This document shows, one piece after another, positions 10,499-21,119 of a stretch of DNA of 64,000 nucleotides. The position numbers were made by a program, and so were the translations under genes. The notes under the pieces were generated by a model, which did not search any database, was not told the DNA's origin, and saw only the letters and a program-made list of their open reading frames with translations. Numbering within the stretch: the first letter of the stretch is position 1; every line of letters starts with the position of its first letter. The DNA is taken from contig JAADJZ010000015.1 of assembly GCA_011032825.1 (NCBI GenBank), positions 248,001-312,000 of the forward strand. Direction: 5' to 3'. Source of the stretch: Massariosphaeria phaeospora (Eukaryota > Ascomycota > Dothideomycetes > Pleosporales).

Positions 10499-13400
10499 AT
10501 GTCTCTGGCATACAAGGTGGAGGAGTTGCTCGCGCTGAGGGACTCGGTCTCGGAGTCTGCTGTCTCGCTTGACAAGTTCGCTGATGAGGATGTCATCAAA
10601 GGTGAGTAGTGGTTGCGGTGACGCTGCTCACCTTTCACCTTTCACTCTCCCCCCCCCCACTCTCGCCCTCCCGATCTTCACCGTCTCGCAACCATACCGC
10701 TCCGCACACCGCTCCGCACTACTGCCACGTGGGTTCCAGGGGGCCCTCACCGCCAAGGTTCCAAAAATCCCGCGTACCATACTTCACTTCGCCTTCTTTG
10801 TTTACATGCTCACACTCACAACAATTTCGCGTACCAGAGTTCACTCTGCCTCGTTTGTTTACATCCTGCTTGACTCGAGCTAACGCGTCGACTCTGCAGA
10901 GCACGTCTTGCGCCCTTCGGCTTCGGCAACCCTCAAGACTGCGTCTTCGGAAAACAACATCCGCTCGTCGATAACTCCTTTGCTCGCGCCTGCCGCACCC
11001 AACAAGAAGCCATCGCCATCTCCGTCCATCAAGCGTGGCAAAGCCGAGAGGCTACTCAAGGAACACGGAAGCCCACCAGGTATGCGAGTCACTGCAGGCG
11101 GACGAGTTGTTCCTAGCGACTTGCCACCATTGAGCACCGCCCGATTCGGCGGCAACAACAGCTTCAAGCCGCAAGCTCCTCGAGCTACTACCGACGGTGA
11201 CCCCATGTCAGCTCACATACAACCAGACGTCCCCGCCCCCCACATTCAGATAGTCGGCGACCAGGCTGTCCTCTGCATTGGCGAGCGTATGTTTGCGCTG
11301 TCAGCCGCGCCGCCCGTTGTTTCCGGAGCTACAGGCACAACCGCGAAACCAATGATGGACGCAGCCATGCTGCCCGTTCAAGGATACGTCGGGCACCCCC
11401 AGCGCGCCCACTCGCAATCCCCGTACCCCGGCGTCGATCTCCAAGGTTTGAAGACGCAGCAGAATCTCAAGAGACAGGAACTTCGACTTGTGGAGCAGAC
11501 TGAAGTGCTACAGGCTGGTCAGCAGACCGAGGCATGGCGCGCTGGAATGATCGAGAAGAAGAAGAACCTGATACTCGAGCTGGATAATCTTCGAAAGCAG
11601 ATCAGCGCTGCCGAAGCCGACAATGCTACATCAGCTCCTTCGACTAGCTTCTCTGTGCCGGCGGGTAATACGGCGAATCCAATTCCCCCCCCTGCCTTTG
11701 TGCCGCAGATGCAACAGTCCATGGGGCAATCGATGTTCGCATTCCCAGCGCAGGGCGCGTACCCACCACCACTGATGTACCCGCCCCAATACGGAGCATT
11801 CCCTGGATCTCAACCCGAAGTTCCTCAATACGGCCGTGATAGTCAGCTCTTTGCCCCCGCCGAGAATCCAACGAACGGTCCGCATTCGCCCGGTTCTGCA
11901 AGCCGTCGCTCCCGCGCCATCGAGATCAAGCCACCGCCCGAGGAAACCAAGAAAAATTCCCGGTTGGATCCGAAGAGTCCCACTTACGAGCCAATGGCGA
12001 AAGTGGAGAGTGCAAAGGAGTTTGTCCCCCCAACGCCATCTCCCGCCAAACGTTCTCCTTGGCGGCGCCTTGAATCCAAATCGATGCCATCAGACAAGCA
12101 TGAAGATCGAGTGCTTACCCAGAAGCTTAGCCTGTCTAGCATAGATACAACAGACTTCTTTCCTACTAATACCCACGAACACTCCTCCACGAGGCTAGCA
12201 CCTACAAACCCGTCCAAGGAAACGACTGCTGTCCCATCTACACCTGAGAAGAATTGGCCGGCAAGCCCGTGGAACGAAGGAAACGCGGCTCGCTCTAGCG
12301 CTGAGCAGGCTACCAAGCTGACTTTATGGCCTGAGGCGTTCGGAAAGCAGCCTTCCCTCACGTCTCTGAAGGCAGCTGCCTCAACCCAACATGTCAATAC
12401 CCGAGAACAGGCCGGGTTCTCGTCGAGCAGTGAAGCCTTGAAACCCACATACCCTAGGAATGCTGCATCACGAAAGACTTCTGAACAGCGAACCGCAACG
12501 GAGGAAACTTGGCCGATGGTCAGCTTCAGACCTGTGGCTCACCCTCCTTCTACCTACCAGGAAGGTTATCAAGCGGGCTATGACCATGTGGGAATCCCGG
12601 ATAGTCCGGATGTGCTCAAAGGTTTCATCGAAGGTCTACTGCAGTTCATATCCGATGAGAGCAAAATGAGCCGCGTCGATAACTACTCGTTGCGCAACCT
12701 CACTTCTACAGGGGCTGTTACTCGCGAGTCTCTACGAGGTATGTTGACGCCACAGGATTCTGGCATCGGCATGACGTTCAACTCAACAGGACCTTTGAGT
12801 GCAGGCCAAGAAAATGTTCGTTCGGCCAAGAGCAATTTGCTTCCGGAGGAGCGTAGGGATTCTGCCTACAGCGAGGCGCCTCTCACTCAAGTCCTTTACA
12901 ACGAGGCTATTCAGGAACAACGCTTTCGCGACAATTCTACCGTCGTATACCTGAACTCGGAAGCTACGCACAGGATGGGCCCTAGCTACCGACATGTCAC
13001 CATGCCAGCTTCCGATCACGAAATGAGCATGAAGAACCAAGATAACCGTAGCCAGTCCCGCGCGGAGTCAGCTCTGGCTAACAATATGTACATCCGACAG
13101 ACGGCCGGAAGCCAGCTCAGCAACCGTGCTAACGGCACGCCCATTTACATGCAACGCTATTACCCAACACCCAAGGAATACGGTATGCGAGCACTTGGTA
13201 GCGTGGCGCCCTTGTGTGCTCGAACTTGGGCTAACAATGTCTTGTCAGGACTAGACGGTGCAATGGATGATTTGTCCAGCATCATGGTCGGTCCGCAGAA
13301 CACTCGCATTGATGAGCAGCGCAACACTCGAGGTCAAGATTCCACGGCTGTCCAACGTTCCTCTGAAGATGTGGCTCCTGCGACCGAGTCTCCTGAGGCC

Positions 13401-13709
13401 GACGCATCGTGCTTCAAAGCCACGACCGGCAAGGGCAAGCAGAAGGTCACATCGTCACCGTCCAAGTCGTCTCCGGCAAACGCGTCCGGTTCACCGAAGA
13501 AAGCTGGAGAGCATTCTCCCGCCAAGGCGAAACTCGAGCAAGTTACCAACAAGTTCAGACGCAGCAAGAAGGATGAGCCGCGCAACCTGTCTCCAGACGA
13601 GAAGAGGAAGCGGTCTGAGAAGTGGCACGGGCGTTTCACCAAGATTCGAACCAACGAGATTGTCGACATGAACAACTGGATTCGCGACAACCCGCGCAAG
13701 CCGGCCTAG
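10499..13709 (+). CDS. Long disordered protein with an N-terminal eIF4E-binding-type motif (948 aa, two introns)
   Basis: Exons are 10499-10601, 10900-13182 and 13249-13709. The first intron (298 bases) is unusually long for this window. The second (66 bases, GTATGC donor, CTAAC branch, TTGTCAG acceptor) is a multiple of three and free of stops, so reading through would add 22 residues. The N-terminus MSLAYKVEELLALRDS contains Y-x4-L-phi (YKVEELL), the consensus by which 4E-BPs, 4E-T, Caf20 and Eap1 bind eIF4E, and it is very like the 4E-T version. The rest is Ser/Pro-rich and mostly disordered, with a helical segment near residues 215-275, a Pro-rich stretch after it, and a basic C-terminus (EKWHGRFTKIRTNEIVDMNN). 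Fungal homologues are, as I recall, often labelled cell wall proline-rich protein; no signal peptide or wall anchor supports that label here. A role as a translational regulator is inference. Confidence 0.75.
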
Positions 13710-15311
13710 GCGACGAGTGTTAGGCATGCGTCCACTTGCGGACTGACGATAGGAAGCCAGACTGCTGGACGTGTGTCACCATCTCTCTTCGGAGTCTCCC
13801 ATGTGTCTCTGGCTGGTTTCTTTCAGTTTCTTGGACCAAGGCGCACATAATGATAATTTTCTCGAAGGCACTAATTGTGGTGGACTCGCCTGTCGGGAAG
13901 CATTTTCAGTCCACCGGGACCATTTTCCTACCTTATTCACAATATTTCAGCAAATAGCGACCAGTTGGCGAGTTTCACTGCAGGTTCGGCGTTGGCTATC
14001 CGCAAGGATGGAAGGCGTTTGTGGACTTTCAGTGTTGGCAGTCATCTGGGTCTGCTAGCCATGGGCATAGCCATTTGCATGACTAGAGAGCAGACATGTT
14101 TAGCTCTGATACAACTGAATCAAACTATACTTTGGAATGCTGCGTGTGGTTGCAGTGAGAGTGCGTGGCTAGGTAGGTTTGGGTGGATGTCATCCGGAGA
14201 GTTCAGGGGTAGGGCAGCTTCCTTTTGCGGCAGGTTTCTAGAAGAGGGGCGACAGCGACCTTCTCGGTGAATAAAGGACGACTAGACTAGCGCATGCACA
14301 AGCACAAGCACAAGCACAAGCACGCTCTGCGCCGGGCCAAAGACCAACGATACAGGCGGTTCACGATAGGTAGAAGGCTGGCAAAACATGGAGTTTCATT
14401 CGGATCGGGGCGAGGAACTTTGGGTAGACTAGAGTTCGGGAGTAAAAATACATCATGGCACAGTATCTTCAGTATTACAAAGTAGTGGACGTGGTGAAGC
14501 CCGAGGTGGTGGCCTAGGTACTGTCGACGGGTATGGATGGCGTCGTGTCTGCTGATAAATCGGAACAGAGGAGGAAGCATCGTGGGGCAGCATCGGGCGC
14601 AGGCGGCAGTGCAAGGGTAGGTGCATACTGTGCAGTGTAGGCGGGCACGGAGAAAGACAAGCACGCAGTCATGCTACCCTTGTAGGTCGACCGCCGGACG
14701 GAGCACTGCTATCTACATGATATATCAGCAGTTGCGTGTGTTGCTTGCAAATCCGGCGGACGACGCAGCCATTCCATCTGCCATCAGCAAGCAGCAGCAC
14801 AAGCAAAAGTAAAGCGGCGGCCAGACAGGGATCGCGCTCCCCACCTGCGGCCTGCCTGCACTCGCCCTCCGCCTCGGTCGCCCGTGCGCCATTCGCCATC
14901 GCCGCTGCTGAGCCCACGCCTGCGCTGCACCTGCATCGGCCGCTGTTTCCCCCCCAGGCCCAACTGCAACGAAACTCCACGACGCACACCACACACCACA
15001 CGCCGACCACTGGCCCCAGGCACCGCATTCCTCCCAGGCCCTCCCCGTCAAGACAAGACCCGTGAAGGCTGCTCCGTCGCCTGGCTTGGCATTCTTTCAC
15101 GGCCCGCGCTCCAGCCACAGCCGAGCGAGACCCTGGACGGACGCCGACATCACACCAGAGCGGCCATGGCCCATTGACCCACCCGCAGCACCACGCAGCA
15201 CGCACCGAGCACCACGACCGCGCCGCCATTGCTCCGACGGCTCCCCTGCGCTGAGTGCGAGCAACCCACGCCCTCGACCTCTGCTGCCCGCCCGCCAGCC
15301 TGTCGCTAGCC
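13710..15311. other. Intergenic region and GC-rich leader of the kinase gene
   Basis: The first part is the 3' flank of the preceding gene. The last 500 bases (about 14800-15311) are C-rich with CCACCACG-type repeats, typical of a long fungal 5' leader. Open frames of up to about 146 codons on the plus strand and a longer antisense frame exist, but they lack motifs and lie in low-complexity DNA. No gene is called. Confidence 0.5.
14296..14323. repeat. GCACAA hexanucleotide microsatellite
   Basis: Four full copies of gcacaa and a partial fifth lie in tandem in intergenic DNA. Confidence 0.85.
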
Positions 15312-17460
15312 ATGACCCAGCTCTTCAGTTCGTCGAGCAGCCACTCGCCCATGGCCGAGAAGAGGACCTTCTCCGGCCTGCCTCTGTCGTCCAACAAGCC
15401 CGTCAACGGCTCCAACAGCCAGGTCTCGCAGAAGATCAAGAACTTCTTCCGCATCAACAGCGGCAACAGCGACAGCAAAGACCGCAAGCATTCCAACGAT
15501 GACACCATCAGCTCCTCGACCCCCAAGAACGACTCCAAGTCGAGTTTCCGCCAGTCGCGGTTCCTTCCCCACATCTCCCGCAACCGCTCCCAGACTGTGG
15601 CCAGCGAAGGCAATCCCCTCGACGATGGCGTCTCACCTACCGCACACGCAAACCCCTATTTCGTCCACCAAGGCCCGCCCGCACTACGCCATCACAACGA
15701 AGGTAGCGTACCTCCCTCGCCGCCAGATACTCCCCCAATACCAACCACAAAAGTAGAAGCCGTTAGCGGAGCGAACGATCAGGCGACGTCGGCTGGGAAA
15801 GAGGAGCTGGCACGGAAGCTGCGTAGGGTAGCGTCTGCTCCCAATGCTCAAGGTCTCTTCTCGTCGGGAAATTCTACTGAAAGACCACAGACAGCAGAGC
15901 TCGGAAAGCAGCCATTGGTACATCACCCGAATTCGTCTACGTTGAGCATGGTGGAGGCCCTGCCGCAGTCGTCGACCCACCTCATGCCCGTCGACGCCGC
16001 AAAGGGCATCCCCTCACCCGGCCAGATTCGCAACTCGGTAGCCTTCCGGAGAACGTATAGCTCGAACTCAATCAAAGTCCGGAACGTGGAAGTCGGACCG
16101 GGTAGCTTCGATAAGATCAAATTGATCGGAAAGGGTGACGTAGGCAAGGTATATCTGGTGCGAGAGAAGAAATCGAGCCGGTTATACGCCATGAAGGGTA
16201 CGCCGACCAACCCTGATATCTAGACTACACTAACAAGACTAGTTCTGAGCAAGAAGGAGATGATTAAGCGGAACAAGATCAAGCGTGCGCTGGCGGAGCA
16301 GGAGATTCTGGCGACGAGCAACCACCCTTTTATTGTTACTCTATACCACTCCTTCCAGTCGGAAGATCACCTCTACCTCTGCATGGAATACTGCAGCGGC
16401 GGAGAGTTCTTCAGAGGTACAGTCCTCAACCACTCCCAATAATATTCCCATGCTCACAGTCATAGCTCTACAAACTCGACCAAACAAATGTGTGGATGAA
16501 GACGCGGCGCGGTTTTATGCGGCTGAAGTCACAGCAGCATTGGAATATCTGCATCTGATGGGCTTCATCTACCGCGATTTGAAACCAGAGAGTATGTCTA
16601 TTACCAGTGTCGCGTTTTCAATGACTAACCCGTACTCAGACATCTTGCTCCACCAGTCCGGCCACATCATGTTGTCAGACTTCGATTTGTCAAAGCAGTC
16701 CGATCCGGGAGGTCGGCCGACTATGATTGTTGGCCGCAATGGCACATCGTCAAGCAATCTACCGACCATCGATACCAAGTCGTGCATAGCGAATTTCAGA
16801 ACAAACTCGTTTGTCGGAACCGAGGAGTACATTGCGCCGGAGGTCATCAAAGGCTGCGGTCACACAAGCGCAGTCGATTGGTGGACTCTTGGCATTTTGA
16901 TCTACGAAATGCTTTATGGAACTACCCCGTTCAAAGGCAAAAACCGTAATGCGACTTTTGCCAACATTCTGCGAGATGATGTGCCGTTCGCAGAAGGATC
17001 TGGGTCTCCCTCAGTATCCAAGTGAGTCACTATCTTGCTCCAACCTGAAGATTACTAACGTGATAATAGCAATTGCAAATCCATCGTCCGCAAACTACTC
17101 ATCAAAGACGAGCTCCGGCGGCTTGGGTCTCGTGCTGGTGCCTCTGACGTCAAAACACACCCTTTCTTCCGGACGACCCAGTGGGCATTGTTACGCCATA
17201 TGAAGCCTCCGATAGTTCCCCACCAAGGGCGCGGTGTGGACACACCGAATTTCCGAAACGTAAAAGAAAGCCAGAGCGTAGACATCGGTGCCGCCAAAAT
17301 CAAGGGTGTACCCCTGGATTCCGGTCTTGCCACACCCATGGGCGAAATAGCCGATCCTTTTGAAGAATTCAACAGCGTCACCCTACACCACGACGGCGAT
17401 GATATACACGACAGCCAAAGCAATGGAATCGATAATCAGACCAACCACTCTCATCGATAG
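15312..17460 (+). CDS. nrc2: AGC-family serine/threonine kinase of the NRC-2/Fpk1 flippase-kinase type (652 aa, four introns)
   Basis: Exons are 15312-16197, 16243-16416, 16466-16591, 16640-17021 and 17070-17460. An upstream in-frame GTG was rejected, and ATG 15312 chosen ([10 protein letters not shown]); ATG 15351 is an alternative. Residues 1-260 are Ser/Pro-rich and disordered. The kinase domain starts at about 268: glycine loop GKGDVGKVY, catalytic lysine 295 (YAMK), catalytic loop YRDLKPEN (Asp391), and DFD instead of DFG (Asp409), as is normal for this subfamily. An insert of about 45 residues follows, then [14 protein letters not shown]. Yeast Fpk1/Fpk2 phosphorylate and activate the Dnf phospholipid flippases; Neurospora NRC-2 controls conidiation. 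The C-terminal HMKPPIVP matches the family. It probably acts at the plasma membrane and endosomes. Confidence 0.93.
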
Positions 17461-18729
17461 ACCTAGTACATTATGGATCCTTTCTTTCTTTTTCCGTTTC
17501 CTCGTTGTGAAGATGGTGGACTTGTTATCTTCTCAAAAAGAGCGACTGCATTTCCTTGACATGACATTCAGGAGGGCGTTTGACTACTCCTGGCTCCACT
17601 CCTTTAACATGCGGTAGAGATTGGGTTAATATCTCACGGCGCCGGCGTTCGGGGCGGTGGTGGTTGATAGCATCAACATTTTTATTTATTTTCTTGTCTT
17701 CCGTCGGCGCGTAACTTCTATTCGGTTGCCGGATCGTCGAGCGGACCTGTAAACTACTCTCTCTCTCTCTTCGGCGTTCGTTTACTGGGCTGTGTGTTTT
17801 AGGCAGCTTTCATTTCACTTCCATATTCTATCAACAGACAGCTTAGCTTAGCTCTCTGTCAGGGTGGGGTGTGGTTGCAAACTGAGCTAGGTGTGGGCGG
17901 AAAGCGGAAAGCGGAGGGGCGTGGTGTGGTTGTGGTGGATAGAATGCAGCCGGTTGAAAGGGGTGGCTCTAGCGAGCGGTATTCGAAATATACGCCAGTT
18001 TGTTAAGAAGACAGTTTTCGTGCTTTTCTTGCTATTGCTATGCATGGTGGGAGGGGAGGTTCGCGTTGCCAAGATAGTTTGTGTGCATGGGCCATGCCGC
18101 GGAGGGGTTCCCCGCGTTTTGGGGTTCAGGGATTAATCATGGAGGGACATGCCACTTTTACAATCATTGACTGTCTGATTCCGCGACAACGGCATCAGCA
18201 ACATCTTGTCCCTGCGCTGGTTTCCTGACCTACCTACCTACCTACATACAGTTCAGTTCAGTTCACTGCAGACCCCCTCATGCACATACCGATCCACAGT
18301 CCTCGCGAAACGGCTCCGCGCACTCTTCTTCTTCTTCCTCGTAAACTGAGCTGCAAAACCCACCAAACTCCTTAGGTGCCCGGCCAGCTAGCTACAAACA
18401 AGACGAACAAACAACCACGGAGCAAACGAACGGACGAACTGCCATCCAAACTTAACGCAGAAACGCCTCTCGCAAGCCCGTCAAGCCAAGGCCTACATCA
18501 GCTAGAGTGCGCCGCCCCATTGAGGGAGGGAAAGAACGAAAAGACACACATAATACGCAGTCGCTAAAGTGACAAAGAGCGCAAGAAGAGGGGGAAGGAT
18601 ATACCGGACGGATCGACCACAGGCAATTGAGCTGTGCTGAGCTGTGCTGGGGTTAACCACGGAGCAAAAACATACAAACATACAAACAAGAACGATCAGA
18701 CACAGCGGAAATCCAAGCAGCAAGCAAAC
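17461..18729. other. Intergenic region with simple repeats
   Basis: The stretch holds a (CT)n tract near 17757-17772, a (CCTA)n tract near 18229-18245 and a GTTCA repeat near 18250-18263. The part just before 18730 is A/C-rich with repeated acaaaca motifs and looks like the DAD3 leader. No frame with family motifs was seen on either strand. Confidence 0.5.
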
Positions 18730-19222
18730 ATGGCCACCGAGGCGGACCACCAGCAGGAGCAGCAACTTTTCACCGCCTCGCAAGCCTCGCAAGCGTCCGC
18801 CGCGCCGAGCGACGCCGACGCCGCCGACACGGACACGCTCTCGCCGCTGGAGCAGGACGTGCTGGACGAGTATGCGCGGCTGCTGGGCAATATGAATAAC
18901 GTACGTGTGTTGTCTCTTTTCCTTCCCCTCCACCCACCATTTCCTCCCCAATTCCCACTCCCAATTCCCCCTGCTAGTTTACCTTAACCTAACGTAGTCT
19001 AACACACCCTCACAGCTCTCCTCCCTCCTCTCCACGCTCTCCACGAGCCCCTCCGCCGACATCCTCGACGCGCTGCGCGGCCTGGAGCGCAAGACGAGTT
19101 TGGTGTTTACGCTGCTGAAGGCGAGTGTGTATAGTATTGTGTTGAATCAGCAGATTGGCGAGTTTGAGGGTGGGGAGGGGGATGCGGATGGCGGGAATGG
19201 GGAAGAGGGGTGGGGGGAGTGA
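18730..19222 (+). CDS. dad3: DASH complex subunit Dad3 (125 aa, one intron)
   Basis: Exons are 18730-18900 and 19016-19222; the 115-base intron starts GTACGT and ends CTCACAG. The joined product has the Dad3 core from residue about 37: SPLEQDVLDEYARLLGNMNN, then LSSLLSTLS, ILDALRGLERKTSLVFTLLK and ASVYSIVLNQQ. The DASH/Dam1 ring is a fungal complex that couples kinetochores to spindle microtubules. The N-terminal 36 residues are Ala/Gln/Asp-rich, and the C-terminus is a Gly/Glu-rich tail. The length is slightly above the usual 90-110 because of those tails. The gene is convergent with uS5m (247-base gap). Confidence 0.9.
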
Positions 19223-19469
19223 GGGATAAGGTGGGGAAGGAGAGGAGAGGAGGGGAGGGGAGCGGGGGGGTGATAGGATGTGATGTGATATGATACCCTG
19301 GGACAGCAGAACATGATGAACAGGGGGCGTTTGCCGGAGACGAAGTACCGCGGCACTGCTTGCCAAGTGTACGAGCAAGGACACAGCTACGGAAAATGTA
19401 CAAGTGGATGATAGATGCTCTAAATATGCTACAAGCATGCTGCGCGCTCCCACCCAACCAACTCTGCAT

Positions 19470-20832
19470 CTAATGCACACTCCCGCCATAGTACACCTTC
19501 CTCACATCGACCAGCTTCTTGCCGCGCGCGCGCGCGATCTCGTCCGGCAGCTTCTGGCCGGCCAGCGCCTCCCAGGTGGCTTTGATGACGTTCATTTTGT
19601 TGCGCGAGCGCGGGGTTTTGGCGGCCAGGTCTTGGATGCCGGCGGCGCGGCAGAGCTCGAAGATTAGGTGTTGGACGCGGAGGCCGAAACCTGGGGAGGA
19701 TTAGAGGGTGGGGGTTGGGAATGGGAGAGGTAGGAATAGGAGAAGAGGGGTTTGGCTTACCGGGCGGTCGGGAGAAGAGCTGGACTTTTGTAGCCCCGAT
19801 CTTCTTCTCCAAGTCGCCGAACGTAGTGCGGTTTTCGTAGCGCGGGATGGGCCGCATGCTGCGGATGGCGGCGAAAACGGACTGCTTGCGGCCCTCTTCA
19901 GGCTCGACCGACTTGCCCTCGCCGATGCCCAGCAGGCCGTCGCCGTTGCCGGCAACCGTCAGATAGTACATGGAGCGGATCTTGCCCATGCGCGTCTGGT
20001 TGGTGACGCCGTGCACGACCAGCGTCTTGGTGCGGATGTCGCGCATCTGCCGCTTCGTCCAGCCCATGTACAGCGACAGCCGCTTCTGGCGCGGGTCCTC
20101 CTCCTCGTCCTCGGACGACCGCCGCGTCTGCCGCGCCATGCGGTTCTCCAGCCGCGGCAGGTCCGGCTGCACGATCGAGTGGCGCGGGTCCGCGAGCGCG
20201 GCCACGGCCGCCGGGTTGCTGGACGTGAAGGTTGCGCGTGGGTCGAGCGCCGCTTGTGTGAGGGCCGCTTCCAGCGCCTGGTTGTACTGCGCCTGCTGCT
20301 TGCGCGTCAGTTCGCCCTCCGGGACGCCGTCCGGGTATAGCTTGGCCATGTTCTCGCTCGCGATGCGCGCGATGGCTTCGTCGCGCTCGACGTCGTTGGC
20401 TTCGCGGAACGTCTTCTTGCCGGGGATGGCCTCGGGGCCCAGCTTCTCGGCGAAGTCGGTCGTCGGGTTCGTTTCGGCCAGGTCGTCGTAGTACGGCAGC
20501 AGCCAGGGGTCGGTCCGCATCTGGCCCTGCGTGATGACATCTTTGGTGTCGATGGCACTCTCGGCCGCCTTGATGGCCGCGATCTGCGCGGGCGTGTACT
20601 TTTTCTCCAGCAGCGCTGTCTCCGAGGTGTCGTAGGTGGGGAACCGCTTCTCGGCGGCTTGGTTCAGCAGCTGCAGGTCGTCGGCCTTGATCGAGGCGTA
20701 GTGTGGCCGCCGCTTGCGGGCTGCTCGCGGCGTGGTCGTGTGGAAGGAGCGGTGCGACGGATGAGACGCTTTGGGGAGGCTACCGGTCGGGCATCGGGCG
20801 AAGAGACATCTTGCGGGACGGCAGACGCTCAT
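19470..20832 (-). CDS. MRPS5: Mitochondrial small-subunit ribosomal protein uS5m (430 aa, one intron)
   Basis: Exons on the minus strand are 20832-19761 and 19690-19470; the 70-base intron (GTAAGC..CCCCAG) closes the frame as [21 protein letters not shown]. The S5 signature is at residues about 275-345: [20 protein letters not shown], then [21 protein letters not shown] second S5 segment follows in exon 2, and the protein ends with YYGGSVH. The N-terminus ([14 protein letters not shown], then [14 protein letters not shown]) is a typical mitochondrial presequence with a probable cleavage site after about residue 35, which supports ATG 20832. Two further in-frame upstream Met codons (20904 and 20961) were judged to be leader. 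The middle third is a fungal extension. S5 sits at the mRNA entry and decoding side of the small subunit. The gene is head-to-head with TRM2. Confidence 0.92.
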
Positions 20833-21119
20833 GGTGCGTCGCGGCCGGCAAGAACGGGGCAATTGACTGTGTGCGAGGAGCGAATCGAGCGTTGTGCGGT
20901 GCATCAGACGAAATGCTGAAGTTCGAGGTTCGAGAAATATTAGCATGACTAAGCCTTGCATCCGCGCTTCGGCGAATCACAGCTCGCCCTTTTCGGCTGA
21001 GCAAAACCTCCGAACTTTTTTTGAATCTTTCACTTCCGTCGCAAACTAATCTCGCCTTCGAGTATGGAGTCGAGATAGAAGCATCTTCACATAGCAACAT
21101 ATTCGCAGCTCGTCGGTAC

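Noticed and set aside
14296..14323. CRISPR-like spaced repeats
   Set aside because: It is a simple hexanucleotide microsatellite without spacers, in a eukaryotic genome.
14669..15613. 314-codon minus-strand open frame antisense to the start of the kinase gene
   Set aside because: It is a shadow of GC-rich leader and coding DNA; composition is Arg/Trp/Cys-heavy and no motif is visible.
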